A program made the position numbers and the translations under genes. Below are positions 5,986 to 12,453 of a DNA stretch of 13,540 nt, one piece after another; within the stretch, counting starts at the first letter, position 1; each line of letters starts with the position of its first letter. The notes beneath the pieces were generated by a model. The model was given only the letters and a program-made list of their open reading frames with translations. It did no database searches and was not told the DNA's origin. This DNA is from Actinobacteria bacterium UBA5182. Its GTDB lineage: Bacteria; Actinomycetota; UBA4738. The stretch covers positions 19,443 to 32,982 of the forward strand of contig DHWM01000159.1 of NCBI GenBank assembly GCA_002413185.1, in the 5' to 3' direction.

Positions 5986-7020
5986 CTACCCGTTCACCTG
6001 GAAGGCCGCCCGCTCCGCCGCAACCGTGGCGCTGCCGCCCATAAGGCGAACCGACCGCCGCAGGAGCAGCCGCGACAGCGCCGCCATGACGAAGGCGATG
6101 ACGACCAGCAGGACGGCCAGCGCCAGGAGGCCCGAACGGTGCACTCCGACGTTCGTGGCCTCACGGAACTCGCTGGCGATGACGGCGGGAATCGTGTAAC
6201 CGGGCTTGAACAGCGACGCGCCGATCCCGAGGCCGTTGCCGACGACGAGCGAGACGGCGATGGTTTCGCCCAGCGCCCGGCCCAGGCCCAGCATGGTGGC
6301 GCCGACGATGCCGCTCCGGGAGTACGGAAGCACCGCCATGCGCAGCGTCTCGTACCGCGTGGCCCCGAGGGCCTGCGCTCCCTCCAGAAGCTCGCGTGGC
6401 ACCGTGGCCACCACCTCCCTGGTCACCGCCGTGACGGTCGGGAGGATCATGATCGCGAGGATCACGCCAGCCGTGAAGAGGTCGCCGCCGTTCGGGTTTC
6501 CTCGGAACAGCGCGCCGACGACTGGGACCTTTCCGACGGTGGCGGAGAGGAACGGTTCGACCCTGTGGTCGAACACGGGCTTCATGATGAACAGCCCCCA
6601 CAGCCCGTACACCACGCTGGGGATGGCGGCCAGCAGGTCGACGAAGACGGCGAGGGGGTTTCGCAACCACCCCGAATGGACCTCGCTCAACAGGACCGCC
6701 AGCCCCACCGACACCGGCACCGCCAGGACGGTGGCGATGGCGGACGTGACGAGCGTCCCGAAGATGAACGGCAGCGCGCCGAACTGCTCTCGGCCGAACA
6801 CCGGGTTCCAGTTCCGTCCGGTGATGAACCCGAGGCCGAACTTCGCGAAGGCCCGGGCACCGCCGACAGCCAGGTCCCCCAGCAGCAGCGCCAGGAGCGC
6901 GAGCAGCCCCACCGCCACGGTCGCCGAGGCCCCTTTGAACACCCGGTCGCCCACGCGGGACCGCCGTCGTGGGGCCGGCGGTCCCGTGTTCGGGTCGAGC
7001 TGGATGGCGGTTCGAGCCAT
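5986..7020 (-). CDS. pstC: Phosphate ABC transporter permease PstC
   Basis: Membrane permease of the Pst importer, 344 aa. A cytoplasmic N-terminus rich in Pro and Arg precedes the first helix (about 32-55). The periplasmic part holds the PstC-typical FITGRNWNPVFGREQFGALPFIFGTL. The coupling loop is ELLEGAQALGATRYETLRMAVLP, followed by GLGRALGETIAVSLVVGN. The pstC-pstA order, and the ALGET-type motif in this protein against GLGET in PstA, support the assignment. The ATG is 13 nt after the pstS stop. The Shine-Dalgarno is not obvious. Confidence 0.95.
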   Translation of the reverse strand: MARTAIQLDPNTGPPAPRRRSRVGDRVFKGASATVAVGLLALLALLLGDLAVGGARAFAKFGLGFITGRNWNPVFGREQFGALPFIFGTLVTSAIATVLAVPVSVGLAVLLSEVHSGWLRNPLAVFVDLLAAIPSVVYGLWGLFIMKPVFDHRVEPFLSATVGKVPVVGALFRGNPNGGDLFTAGVILAIMILPTVTAVTREVVATVPRELLEGAQALGATRYETLRMAVLPYSRSGIVGATMLGLGRALGETIAVSLVVGNGLGIGASLFKPGYTIPAVIASEFREATNVGVHRSGLLALAVLLVVIAFVMAALSRLLLRRSVRLMGGSATVAAERAAFQVNG

Positions 7021-7033
7021 GGCCCGGGAAGCC

Positions 7034-8152
7034 TCAGGCCTTCACGGTCGAGGAGGGATCAAGGACCTTGCCCTTGTAGGTGAGCTGCGGGAGCAGCGAC
7101 AGCGCCTGCTGGTCGATGCCCGGAGGGAGCTGCGAGTAATTGAGGGCCTTCACTTCGGCCTGGCCCTTCGTCAACGCCCAGTACAGGAAGTCCACGAGCG
7201 TCTGAGCCTGGTCCTGGGACAGCGGGTCGAGCTTCTTGTAGATGAGTAGATACGTCGTGCTGCTGATCGGGTACGCCCCGGTCGCCGCCGAGTTCAGGAT
7301 GTTCGTGTCCGAGGAGATAGGGAACTTGAGGATCCCCCCGGCCGCGCTGATCGCGGAGACCGACGGCGGCACGAACTGCCCGTCGCTGTCCCGCTCGATG
7401 TCGGCGATGCCGAGGCCGGCATTGACCGCGAAGTCGAAGGACAGGTATCCGATCGAGCCGTCGTTCTGGGCGATGTTCGCAGCGACGCCATCGTTCTGAT
7501 CAGCCCCAGTACCGGTGGGCCATTGCACCGACTTGTCGGCGCCGACCTTCGACTGCCATTCGGGACTCTCCGCCGAGAGCCATGAGGTGAAGACCTTCGT
7601 GGTGCCGGATTCATCGGAGCGGTGGACCACCGAGATCGGGGTGCTGGGCAGGGACACTCCGGGATTGAGCGTGGCGATCTCCTGGTCGCTCCACGTCTTG
7701 ACCTTCCCCAGGAAGATGTCCGCGGTGGTCGGACCGTCCAGCCTGAAGCCGCTCTTCTGCACTCCGGTCACGTTGAACGCCACGACCACGCCCCCGAGGA
7801 CCGTGGGGATCTCCAGGATCCCGCCGCGAGCCGAGGGAAGTGCTGAGATCTCCTGGTCCTTGAGCGGCGCGTCCGACGCGCCGAAGTCGACCGTCTGCGC
7901 CGTGATCTGCCCCACACCGCCGCCCGAGCCGATCGCCTGATAGTTGATCTTCGCGCCGGATTCGACCTGCTGGAAGTCCTTGAACCACTTCGCGTAGATG
8001 GGGGCGGGGAACGTGGCTCCGGCGCCCGTGAGGCCGGCGCCCTTGAAGGGCCCGGCGGTGGTGCTTCCGCTGGTCGAGCCGCACGCCACTGCCAGCACCG
8101 ACACTGCGAGCGTCAGGGTCATGAGCGAGCCAGACCTGCCGAGCTTGTTCAT
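7034..8152 (-). CDS. pstS: Phosphate ABC transporter substrate-binding lipoprotein PstS
   Basis: Extracytoplasmic phosphate-binding protein, 372 aa, first gene of the pst operon. The start ATG follows a purine-rich GAGGGGGAGAAG run and begins a signal peptide with basic n-region, hydrophobic core LMTLTLAVSVLAVA and Cys24 (AVAC, an imperfect lipobox with Ala at -3). It is therefore probably a lipoprotein. Phosphate-site motifs are GAGATFPAPIYAKWF (43-57), IGSGGGVGQIT (74-84), DFGASDAPL (89-97) and HRSDESGTTKVF (177-188). The frame stays open upstream to a TTG at 8197, rejected because the signal peptide and ribosome site lie at 8152. Expression should be induced by phosphate limitation through the PHO box at 8229-8280. 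Confidence 0.96.
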   Translation of the reverse strand: MNKLGRSGSLMTLTLAVSVLAVACGSTSGSTTAGPFKGAGLTGAGATFPAPIYAKWFKDFQQVESGAKINYQAIGSGGGVGQITAQTVDFGASDAPLKDQEISALPSARGGILEIPTVLGGVVVAFNVTGVQKSGFRLDGPTTADIFLGKVKTWSDQEIATLNPGVSLPSTPISVVHRSDESGTTKVFTSWLSAESPEWQSKVGADKSVQWPTGTGADQNDGVAANIAQNDGSIGYLSFDFAVNAGLGIADIERDSDGQFVPPSVSAISAAGGILKFPISSDTNILNSAATGAYPISSTTYLLIYKKLDPLSQDQAQTLVDFLYWALTKGQAEVKALNYSQLPPGIDQQALSLLPQLTYKGKVLDPSSTVKA

Positions 8153-8217
8153 CTTCTCCCCCTCATCGATCACTGGAGCGAGTCGCCCTTCGAGCAAACC
8201 CGGTCGTCACATGGGCG

Positions 8218-8227
8218 AGGCTAGGTA
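8218..8227 (-). promoter_or_regulatory. Candidate -10 region of the pst operon
   Basis: On the minus strand TACCTA (8227-8222) overlaps TAGCCT (8223-8218). Either could serve as the -10 box just downstream of the PHO repeats. There is no TTGACA-like -35 at the proper distance; the PHO box occupies that position, as expected for an activator-dependent promoter. The leader would be about 60 nt. Confidence 0.4.
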
Positions 8228-8228
8228 G

Positions 8229-8280
8229 GGGAGGTGAACCCACAGGGGCCGAACGGTGAACGGAACGTGAACGTTTGAAC
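8229..8280 (-). promoter_or_regulatory. PHO box of phased 11-nt direct repeats upstream of pstS
   Basis: Read on the minus strand: GTTCACGTTCC (8272-8262), GTTCACCGTTC (8261-8251), a degenerate unit GGCCCCTGTGG (8250-8240) and GTTCACCTCCC (8239-8229), all exactly 11 nt apart. A further GTTCAAAC (8280-8273) precedes them 8 nt out of phase. GTTCAC-type 11-nt direct repeats are the known binding sites of actinobacterial PhoP/RegX3-type regulators. Binding by the response regulator encoded in this operon would give positive autoregulation. That is inferred, but the repeat and its phase are directly visible. Confidence 0.85.
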
Positions 8281-8293
8281 CGGCGGCGAAGAC

Positions 8294-9157
8294 TCAGATG
8301 GTGGCCGGGCGAACGCCGGTCAGGACGATGCCGAGAACGAGTGCCGCCGCGGCCAGCCGGTAGATGACGAACGGGGCGAAGTCCCGCCGGCGCAGGTACG
8401 ACAGCAGCCCCCAGATGACCAGGAAGCCGCTGACGGCCGAGGCGATCACGCCCCACGCGAAGGCTCCGCCGAAGCCGGACGGGATCTTCTCGCTTCCCGT
8501 CAGGAGCTTCGCTCCCTTGTACAGACCGGCCCCGCCGATGATTGGAAGCGACAGGAGGAACGAGAACCGGGCGGCGGATTCGCGGTCCAGCCCGACGCCA
8601 CGGGCAGTGGTGATCGTCACGCCCGACCGAGACACCCCCGGTTGCAGCGCCAGGGCCTGGGCCACGCCGATGAATACGGCGTCTCCCAGGCGGATGTCGC
8701 GAATCTCCCGGGTCTGCCTGGACCTTCGATCGACCACGTACAGGACGACGGCGAACACGACCAGCATGATCGCGATGAGCCAGGGCTGGCCGAGCTTCTT
8801 GTCGATCACGTCCTCGCCGAGGGCTCCCGCGATCGCGCCCGGAATCGTCCCGATCACGATCCCCCACGCGAGGCGCTCGTCCACCGTGTGGATCCCGCGA
8901 GTCCGCATGGAGCGGATCCACGCCGTGAGGTACCGGACGATGTCACGCCAGAAGTACACGACGGCGCCGACGAACGTCCCCATGTGCAGGGCGACATCGA
9001 AGGTCTTGTTCAAGGTCTCGTTGCTGGCCGAGACGATGCACCAGTGGAAGAGCCACGGGACCAGGATGAGGTGGCCGGAGCTCGACACCGGAGCAAACTC
9101 GGTGAGCCCCTGGACGATGCCGAGGACGATCGCCTGGAACGCGGTGAGGTGACACAT
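8294..9157 (-). CDS. uppP: Undecaprenyl-diphosphatase UppP (BacA)
   Basis: Membrane phosphatase, 287 aa, that recycles the cell-wall lipid carrier by hydrolysing undecaprenyl diphosphate to undecaprenyl phosphate and phosphate; overexpression gives bacitracin resistance. Both catalytic motifs are intact: QGLTEFAPVSSSGHLIL (16-32, with Glu20 and His29) and QPGVSRSGVTITTARG (about 170-185, with the conserved Arg). About eight hydrophobic segments are visible. The frame stays open far upstream inside the kinase gene; homology starts at MCHLTAFQAIVLGIVQG. The ATG lies 9 nt after a TACCAT box without a clear Shine-Dalgarno. It runs in the same direction as pstS, and with no terminator visible in the 141-bp gap its transcript may read into pst. 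Confidence 0.95.
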   Translation of the reverse strand: MCHLTAFQAIVLGIVQGLTEFAPVSSSGHLILVPWLFHWCIVSASNETLNKTFDVALHMGTFVGAVVYFWRDIVRYLTAWIRSMRTRGIHTVDERLAWGIVIGTIPGAIAGALGEDVIDKKLGQPWLIAIMLVVFAVVLYVVDRRSRQTREIRDIRLGDAVFIGVAQALALQPGVSRSGVTITTARGVGLDRESAARFSFLLSLPIIGGAGLYKGAKLLTGSEKIPSGFGGAFAWGVIASAVSGFLVIWGLLSYLRRRDFAPFVIYRLAAAALVLGIVLTGVRPATI

Positions 9158-9166
9158 GGACCCCGA

Positions 9167-9172
9167 ATGGTA
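9167..9172 (-). promoter_or_regulatory. -10 box of uppP (near-leaderless type)
   Basis: TACCAT on the minus strand, 9 nt before the uppP ATG. No Shine-Dalgarno intervenes and no TTGACA-like -35 is visible. It mirrors the TACACT box of the divergent kinase gene at the same distance from its start. Confidence 0.42.
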
Positions 9173-9241
9173 CCCGCCGGCCCCTGCTGTCCTCCCGGAA
9201 GAGTCATCCGCGCTGTGGTGATTTCGCGAGAACTCGCTCGA

Positions 9242-9247
9242 TACACT
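9242..9247 (+). promoter_or_regulatory. -10 box of the histidine kinase gene (near-leaderless type)
   Basis: TACACT ends 9 nt before the ATG at 9257, with no Shine-Dalgarno between. A short dyad GCGAG-AA-CTCGC (9226-9237) lies just upstream and could be an operator or chance. The 99-bp divergent gap 9158-9256 holds nothing else I can name. Confidence 0.45.
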
Positions 9248-9256
9248 GCCTTCGGC

Positions 9257-10975
9257 ATGGCCCGATCGTCTGCAGGAGCCCCGCCCCGGACCCTGACCGG
9301 ACGGCTGCTTCTGTGGCACGCCGTCGCCGTCCTCGGAGTGCTCCTGGCCATGGGAGTGGTGACCGACCGGGTCCTCGAGCACTACTTCATCGAGCAGCTC
9401 AGCACGTCGCTGGCCTCCGAGGCCCGGGCCGTACGCCAGGCGCTGCCCTCCTCCGGAGACCTCCAGGCCGACGTGCAGCGCCTCGGAAAGGCCATCGGCG
9501 TCCGCATCACGATCATCAGGACGGACGGCGTGGTGCTGGCCGATTCGGAGCACGACCCGGCGACGATGGAGAACCATCGCACCCGGCCCGAGGTCCAGGA
9601 GGCGCTGCGTGGAGAGGTCGGGACCTCGTCGCGCCGGAGTGCAACCATCGGGATCTCCTTTCGATATGTCGCCCTTCCGCCGTCGGACGGCCGGATCGTC
9701 AGGGTGGCGCTTCCCCTGGTCGAGGTGTACTCGCGGCTCCGCACGGTCCGGCTGATCCTTGGCATCGGTCTGGCCGCGGCCGCCTCGGCCGGCCTGATCG
9801 CGCTCACCCTGATCGCCAGGAGCCTGACCCGTCCGCTTCGCGAGATCACCGGTGCCGTGCAGCGGGTCGGTGAGGGGGACCTCTCCACCGAAATCCCGGA
9901 AGGAGGCAGCCAGGAGATCGCCTTGCTGGCACACACCCTGAACCGGATGCGCCAGGAGGTGGCGGCGCGCGTTCGCGCCGCGGACGAGGAGCGCACCGCC
10001 CGCGACGCCATCCTCTCGTCGCTGGAGGAGGGGGTGGTTCTGTTCGGGCCCGATGGCCTCTCCCTGTATCAGAACGACCGCGCCGTGGCCCTGCTCGGAC
10101 ACCGGGCGGAGCAGGTCACCCGGTTCGGTTCGCCTGCGCTGCGACGGCTGGTCGCGACCGCGACGGAGAGCGGTTCCCCCACGACCGTGGAGATCCATCC
10201 CGCGGGAAAGGACCGAACACTGTTCGCATCTGCTGTGGCCCTTCCCGGAGACGGCCGGGTCCTGCTGGTCCTCCGCGACGTGACCCAGGCCAGACGGATC
10301 GAGGCCGTGCGTCGGGACTTCGTCGCGAACGCCTCACACGAGCTGAAGACACCGGCCGCGTCCATCCGGGCCCTGGCCGAGACGATGGCCTCGACCGCGT
10401 CGGACGATCCCGTGGCGGTCCGCCGGTTCTCCGAGCAGCTCGAACAGGAAGTGGTTCGGCTCTCGGGGATCATCTCGGACCTCCTCGACCTGTCCCGGCT
10501 GGAGGGAGGCGGCGAGGAGTGGCGGGAGGTTCGGCTGGATCACCTGGTGGCACAGGAGGCTGCGCGGCTGCGCCCCCGCGCACTGAACCTGGGGCTCCGC
10601 CTCGCCGTGGACGGCAGGCAGCCGGTACCCGTCCGGGGTTCGGAGCGGGACCTCGGCCTGCTGGTGCGCAACCTCCTCCAGAACGCGATCCAGTACACGC
10701 GGCCGGGAGGGGCCGTCGACGTCCAGGTGTCGGGGAACGGGGAGGCCCTCCTCATCGTTCGCGATACCGGGATCGGCATCCCGCGAAGAGACCGGGAGCG
10801 GATCTTCGAACGGTTCTACCGGGTGGACCGGGCCCGTTCCAGGGAAACGGGCGGGACCGGGCTCGGGCTGTCGATCGTGAAGCACGTGGCGGAGAACCAT
10901 GGAGGATCGGTGGCGGTGCAGAGCGAATTGGGGAACGGATCCACGTTCGTGGTCCGGCTTCCCTTGGCCCGCTGA
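9257..10975 (+). CDS. Membrane sensor histidine kinase, PhoR/SenX3-like
   Basis: A 572-aa sensor kinase, probably the partner of the response regulator at 2947-3663. Domains in order: TM1 (about 17-36), extracytoplasmic domain (about 38-160), TM2 (about 166-187), HAMP (RSLTRPLREITGAVQRVGEGDLS, about 188-240), PAS (about 250-345; ILSSLEEGVVLFGPDG), HisKA with His361 in NASHELKTPAASIRALAE, then HATPase_c with N-box LLQNAIQYT, G1 RDTGIGIP, F-box ERIFERFYRVDRARS and G2 GGTGLGLSIVKHVAENHGG. TM-HAMP-PAS-HisKA is the PhoR layout. ATG 9257 is chosen because a TACACT box lies directly upstream; a GTG at 9218 would add 13 residues but would sit before that box. The long open frame further upstream is antisense to uppP. 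All catalytic motifs are intact. Pairing with the regulator is inferred from context. Confidence 0.92.
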   Translation: MARSSAGAPPRTLTGRLLLWHAVAVLGVLLAMGVVTDRVLEHYFIEQLSTSLASEARAVRQALPSSGDLQADVQRLGKAIGVRITIIRTDGVVLADSEHDPATMENHRTRPEVQEALRGEVGTSSRRSATIGISFRYVALPPSDGRIVRVALPLVEVYSRLRTVRLILGIGLAAAASAGLIALTLIARSLTRPLREITGAVQRVGEGDLSTEIPEGGSQEIALLAHTLNRMRQEVAARVRAADEERTARDAILSSLEEGVVLFGPDGLSLYQNDRAVALLGHRAEQVTRFGSPALRRLVATATESGSPTTVEIHPAGKDRTLFASAVALPGDGRVLLVLRDVTQARRIEAVRRDFVANASHELKTPAASIRALAETMASTASDDPVAVRRFSEQLEQEVVRLSGIISDLLDLSRLEGGGEEWREVRLDHLVAQEAARLRPRALNLGLRLAVDGRQPVPVRGSERDLGLLVRNLLQNAIQYTRPGGAVDVQVSGNGEALLIVRDTGIGIPRRDRERIFERFYRVDRARSRETGGTGLGLSIVKHVAENHGGSVAVQSELGNGSTFVVRLPLAR

Positions 10976-10985
10976 GGGCTCAGCG
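10970..10985. repeat. 16-bp dyad spanning two convergent stop codons
   Basis: CGCTGAG-GG-CTCAGCG, perfect 7-bp arms. The kinase TGA (10973-10975) and the TGA of the opposing DUF2231-like gene (minus strand, 10982-10980) sit symmetrically in the arms. It could act as a weak bidirectional terminator, but the stem is short and no U-tract follows, so this is only a possibility. Confidence 0.35.
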
Positions 10986-11537
10986 CGTCGGCGGGATCGG
11001 CTCGTCGCCGGAGCCGCCGCCGGCCTCCCGGCTCCGGCCGGTTCGCACCCGCATGGCCATCTCGTAGACCAGGATGCCGCCGAGGTACTGCCCGATCAGG
11101 AGCGTGGACACGCCGATGAGCTCCACCAAGATCCATCCCCACGACGCCTGCGGGACGTGCCGGTCCGACCACCGCAGGATCAACGCCACCACGAAGATGG
11201 CGAACGTCACCAGCTGGAGGATCATGTGCTGGGTGCCCTTGCGCCGCTTCTTCGAGCCCGGCACCATCTGGAAGTAGTCGACCAGGCCCGTGAGGACGGC
11301 GAACGCGCTCCCCATGAACGCCCCGATGATCAGGAGCGTCGCCGCGAACACCAGCCCTGCGTTGGCATGCAGCCTGGTCAGCAGGTCGAACGCCAGCACC
11401 CCGATGTAGAACGCCACGGGAAAGTGCACGAACAGCGCGTGGCTGGGATGGCCCAGCGGCTGGCCCTGGACGATCTCGAGGAGCCTCCAGTTCCGGGTCT
11501 CCCCGCTCGAGTTCGTGAATCGGAGCTTGATCGCCAT
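10980..11537 (-). CDS. DUF2231-like four-helix membrane protein
   Basis: A 185-aa integral membrane protein of unknown function. GHPSHALFVHFPVAFYIGVLAFD (29-51) matches the DUF2231 signature (HP-x-H-x3-VHFP). Four hydrophobic helices are at about 33-55, 62-89, 104-123 and 134-160, and conserved-looking His residues (His30, His33, His38 and His104) could bind a metal or heme; such a role is not shown here. The ATG is preceded by AAGGGA at a workable distance and lies 17 nt after the stop of the 50-aa Cys-rich gene, so the two are one operon. It converges on the kinase gene with 4 nt between stops. The tail from about residue 163 is polar and Gly-rich. Confidence 0.82.
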   Translation of the reverse strand: MAIKLRFTNSSGETRNWRLLEIVQGQPLGHPSHALFVHFPVAFYIGVLAFDLLTRLHANAGLVFAATLLIIGAFMGSAFAVLTGLVDYFQMVPGSKKRRKGTQHMILQLVTFAIFVVALILRWSDRHVPQASWGWILVELIGVSTLLIGQYLGGILVYEMAMRVRTGRSREAGGGSGDEPIPPTR

Positions 11538-11554
11538 GGCTCGCGTCCCTTCGA

Positions 11555-11707
11555 CTACGCCTTGGCCAGCGTCTCCTGGAGGTTCTTGCCCGCCTCCTCG
11601 ACGGAGATTTCCGCCGCGTCGGCCGCCTTCTTGAACTGGTCGTAGGTGATGTGCGCGGGGTCGCCGTGGGACTCGTTCGGCTCACCGCATCCGCAGGTCA
11701 GGCACAT
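11555..11707 (-). CDS. 50-aa Cys-rich conserved small protein
   Basis: Begins MCLTCGCGEPNESHGDPAHIT and ends in an amphipathic Ala-rich helix (YDQFKKAADAAEISVEEAGKN). Three Cys (2, 5 and 7) with His14 and His19 could form a zinc or other metal site. Similar MC-x2-CGCG...HGDP small proteins occur in actinobacteria; no function is known to me. The start has the strongest Shine-Dalgarno in the area (GGAGGAGGAG before the ATG). The open frame continues upstream antisense to the phosphatase and is discarded there. First gene of a two-gene operon with the DUF2231-like protein. Confidence 0.78.
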   Translation of the reverse strand: MCLTCGCGEPNESHGDPAHITYDQFKKAADAAEISVEEAGKNLQETLAKA

Positions 11708-11738
11708 GGCTCCTCCTCCCTCGATGGGTCGGGGCGCC

Positions 11739-11744
11739 ACTGTA
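11739..11744 (-). promoter_or_regulatory. Possible -10 of the Cys-rich protein operon
   Basis: TACAGT on the minus strand would place the start point near 11732 and give a leader of about 25 nt that includes the GGAGGAGGAG ribosome site. No convincing -35 was seen. The divergent gap 11708-11792 also carries the phosphatase box at 11780-11785. Confidence 0.35.
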
Positions 11745-11779
11745 GTTCTTCCTGACCCCCTCCCGGGCTGTCCAAACCC

Positions 11780-11785
11780 TATGCT
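11780..11785 (+). promoter_or_regulatory. -10 box of the histidine phosphatase gene (leaderless type)
   Basis: TATGCT ends 7 nt before the GTG at 11793, the spacing expected when transcription starts at or within a base of the start codon. There is no Shine-Dalgarno before the GTG. An ATG at 11781 lies inside this box, which argues against it being the start. Confidence 0.55.
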
Positions 11786-11792
11786 CTGGCCC

Positions 11793-12449
11793 GTGACCGT
11801 CTTGTTCTTCGTTCGGCACGGGCTCACCCCCGCCACCGGGGTTCGCCTGACGCCCCCGGACATCTCGCTGTCGCCGGAGGGCCGCCGGCAAGCCGTGTCG
11901 GTGGCCGAACGCCTCCGCGCGGTCCCGTTCGCCGCGGTGTACGTGAGCCCGCTCCGGCGGTGCGTGGAGACCGCGGAGGCCATCGCCGAAGGACGCGAGC
12001 TCGAGCTTCGGAAGGTAGCCGGGCTGAGCGACACAGAGTACGGGACGTTCAGCGGTCGAACGTTCCGCCAGTTGGCTCGTTCGCCGCTGTGGAAGCAGTT
12101 GCAGCGCCGCCTGTCCTCCGTTCGGTTCCCCGGCGGCGAGACCCTGCCGGAGGTCCAGCAGCGCGTGGTCGCGGCGATCGAGGACATCGCGGCGCGCCAT
12201 CCCAAGGACTCGGTGGGGCTGGTGACCCACGCCGATCCCATCCTGCTGGCGCTGGCCCATTACGGCGGCGTGCACCTGGATCTGTTCGAACGGTTCGTCA
12301 TCTCGCCGGGGTCCGTCACCGTTATGGCGCTTGCCGGGGGCGTCCCCCGCATCCTTCGAGTGAACGACAGCGGGCCGTTCGACGAGCTGCTCCCTCGCAC
12401 CGGGACGGCGGCAACGGCCACACCGAAGCGACCTCGGGCCCTACCATAG
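11793..12449 (+). CDS. Histidine phosphatase family protein (MSMEG_4193 / Rv2135c-like)
   Basis: A 218-aa protein of the phosphoglycerate mutase-like (histidine phosphatase) superfamily. The catalytic RHG motif is in VLFFVRHGLTPATG (His9); other conserved pieces are LSPEGRRQAVSVAERL, VYVSPLRRCVETAEAI, the acidic DTEYGTFSGR and the second His in VGLVTHADPILLALAHYGG. The physiological substrate is not known. The GTG at 11793 places the motif at the usual distance from the N-terminus and follows a TATGCT box; an in-frame ATG at 11781 would add four residues (MLWP). The C-terminal tail after about 200 is low-complexity (Thr, Ala, Pro, Arg). In mycobacteria the homologue sits beside uppP and ahead of the DUF3090 gene, as it nearly does here. 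Confidence 0.9.
   Translation: MTVLFFVRHGLTPATGVRLTPPDISLSPEGRRQAVSVAERLRAVPFAAVYVSPLRRCVETAEAIAEGRELELRKVAGLSDTEYGTFSGRTFRQLARSPLWKQLQRRLSSVRFPGGETLPEVQQRVVAAIEDIAARHPKDSVGLVTHADPILLALAHYGGVHLDLFERFVISPGSVTVMALAGGVPRILRVNDSGPFDELLPRTGTAATATPKRPRALP
12442..12447 (+). promoter_or_regulatory. -10 box before the DUF3090 gene (leaderless type)
   Basis: TACCAT followed by exactly 6 nt and the GTG at 12454, the canonical geometry for a transcript beginning at the start codon. It overlaps the phosphatase stop codon (TAG at 12447-12449). This would be an internal promoter in addition to read-through from the phosphatase. Confidence 0.5.
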
Positions 12450-12453
12450 AACA

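Noticed and set aside
5198..7249. Long plus-strand open frames opposite pstA, pstC and the end of pstS
   Set aside because: Shadow frames with skewed composition; the real genes on the minus strand are complete.
8153..8197. In-frame upstream TTG start of pstS
   Set aside because: The signal peptide begins at 8152 directly after a purine-rich ribosome site; the extension would put 15 mainly charged or polar residues before the signal peptide.
8642..9256. N-terminal extension of the histidine kinase frame
   Set aside because: Antisense to uppP and without a domain; the TACACT box and first transmembrane helix support ATG 9257.
8294..10198. 634-codon reading of uppP
   Set aside because: The upstream part is antisense to the kinase gene; UppP begins at MCHLTAFQAIVLG.
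11708..12241. N-terminal extension of the 50-aa Cys-rich protein frame
   Set aside because: It runs antisense through the phosphatase; the very strong Shine-Dalgarno places the start at 11707.
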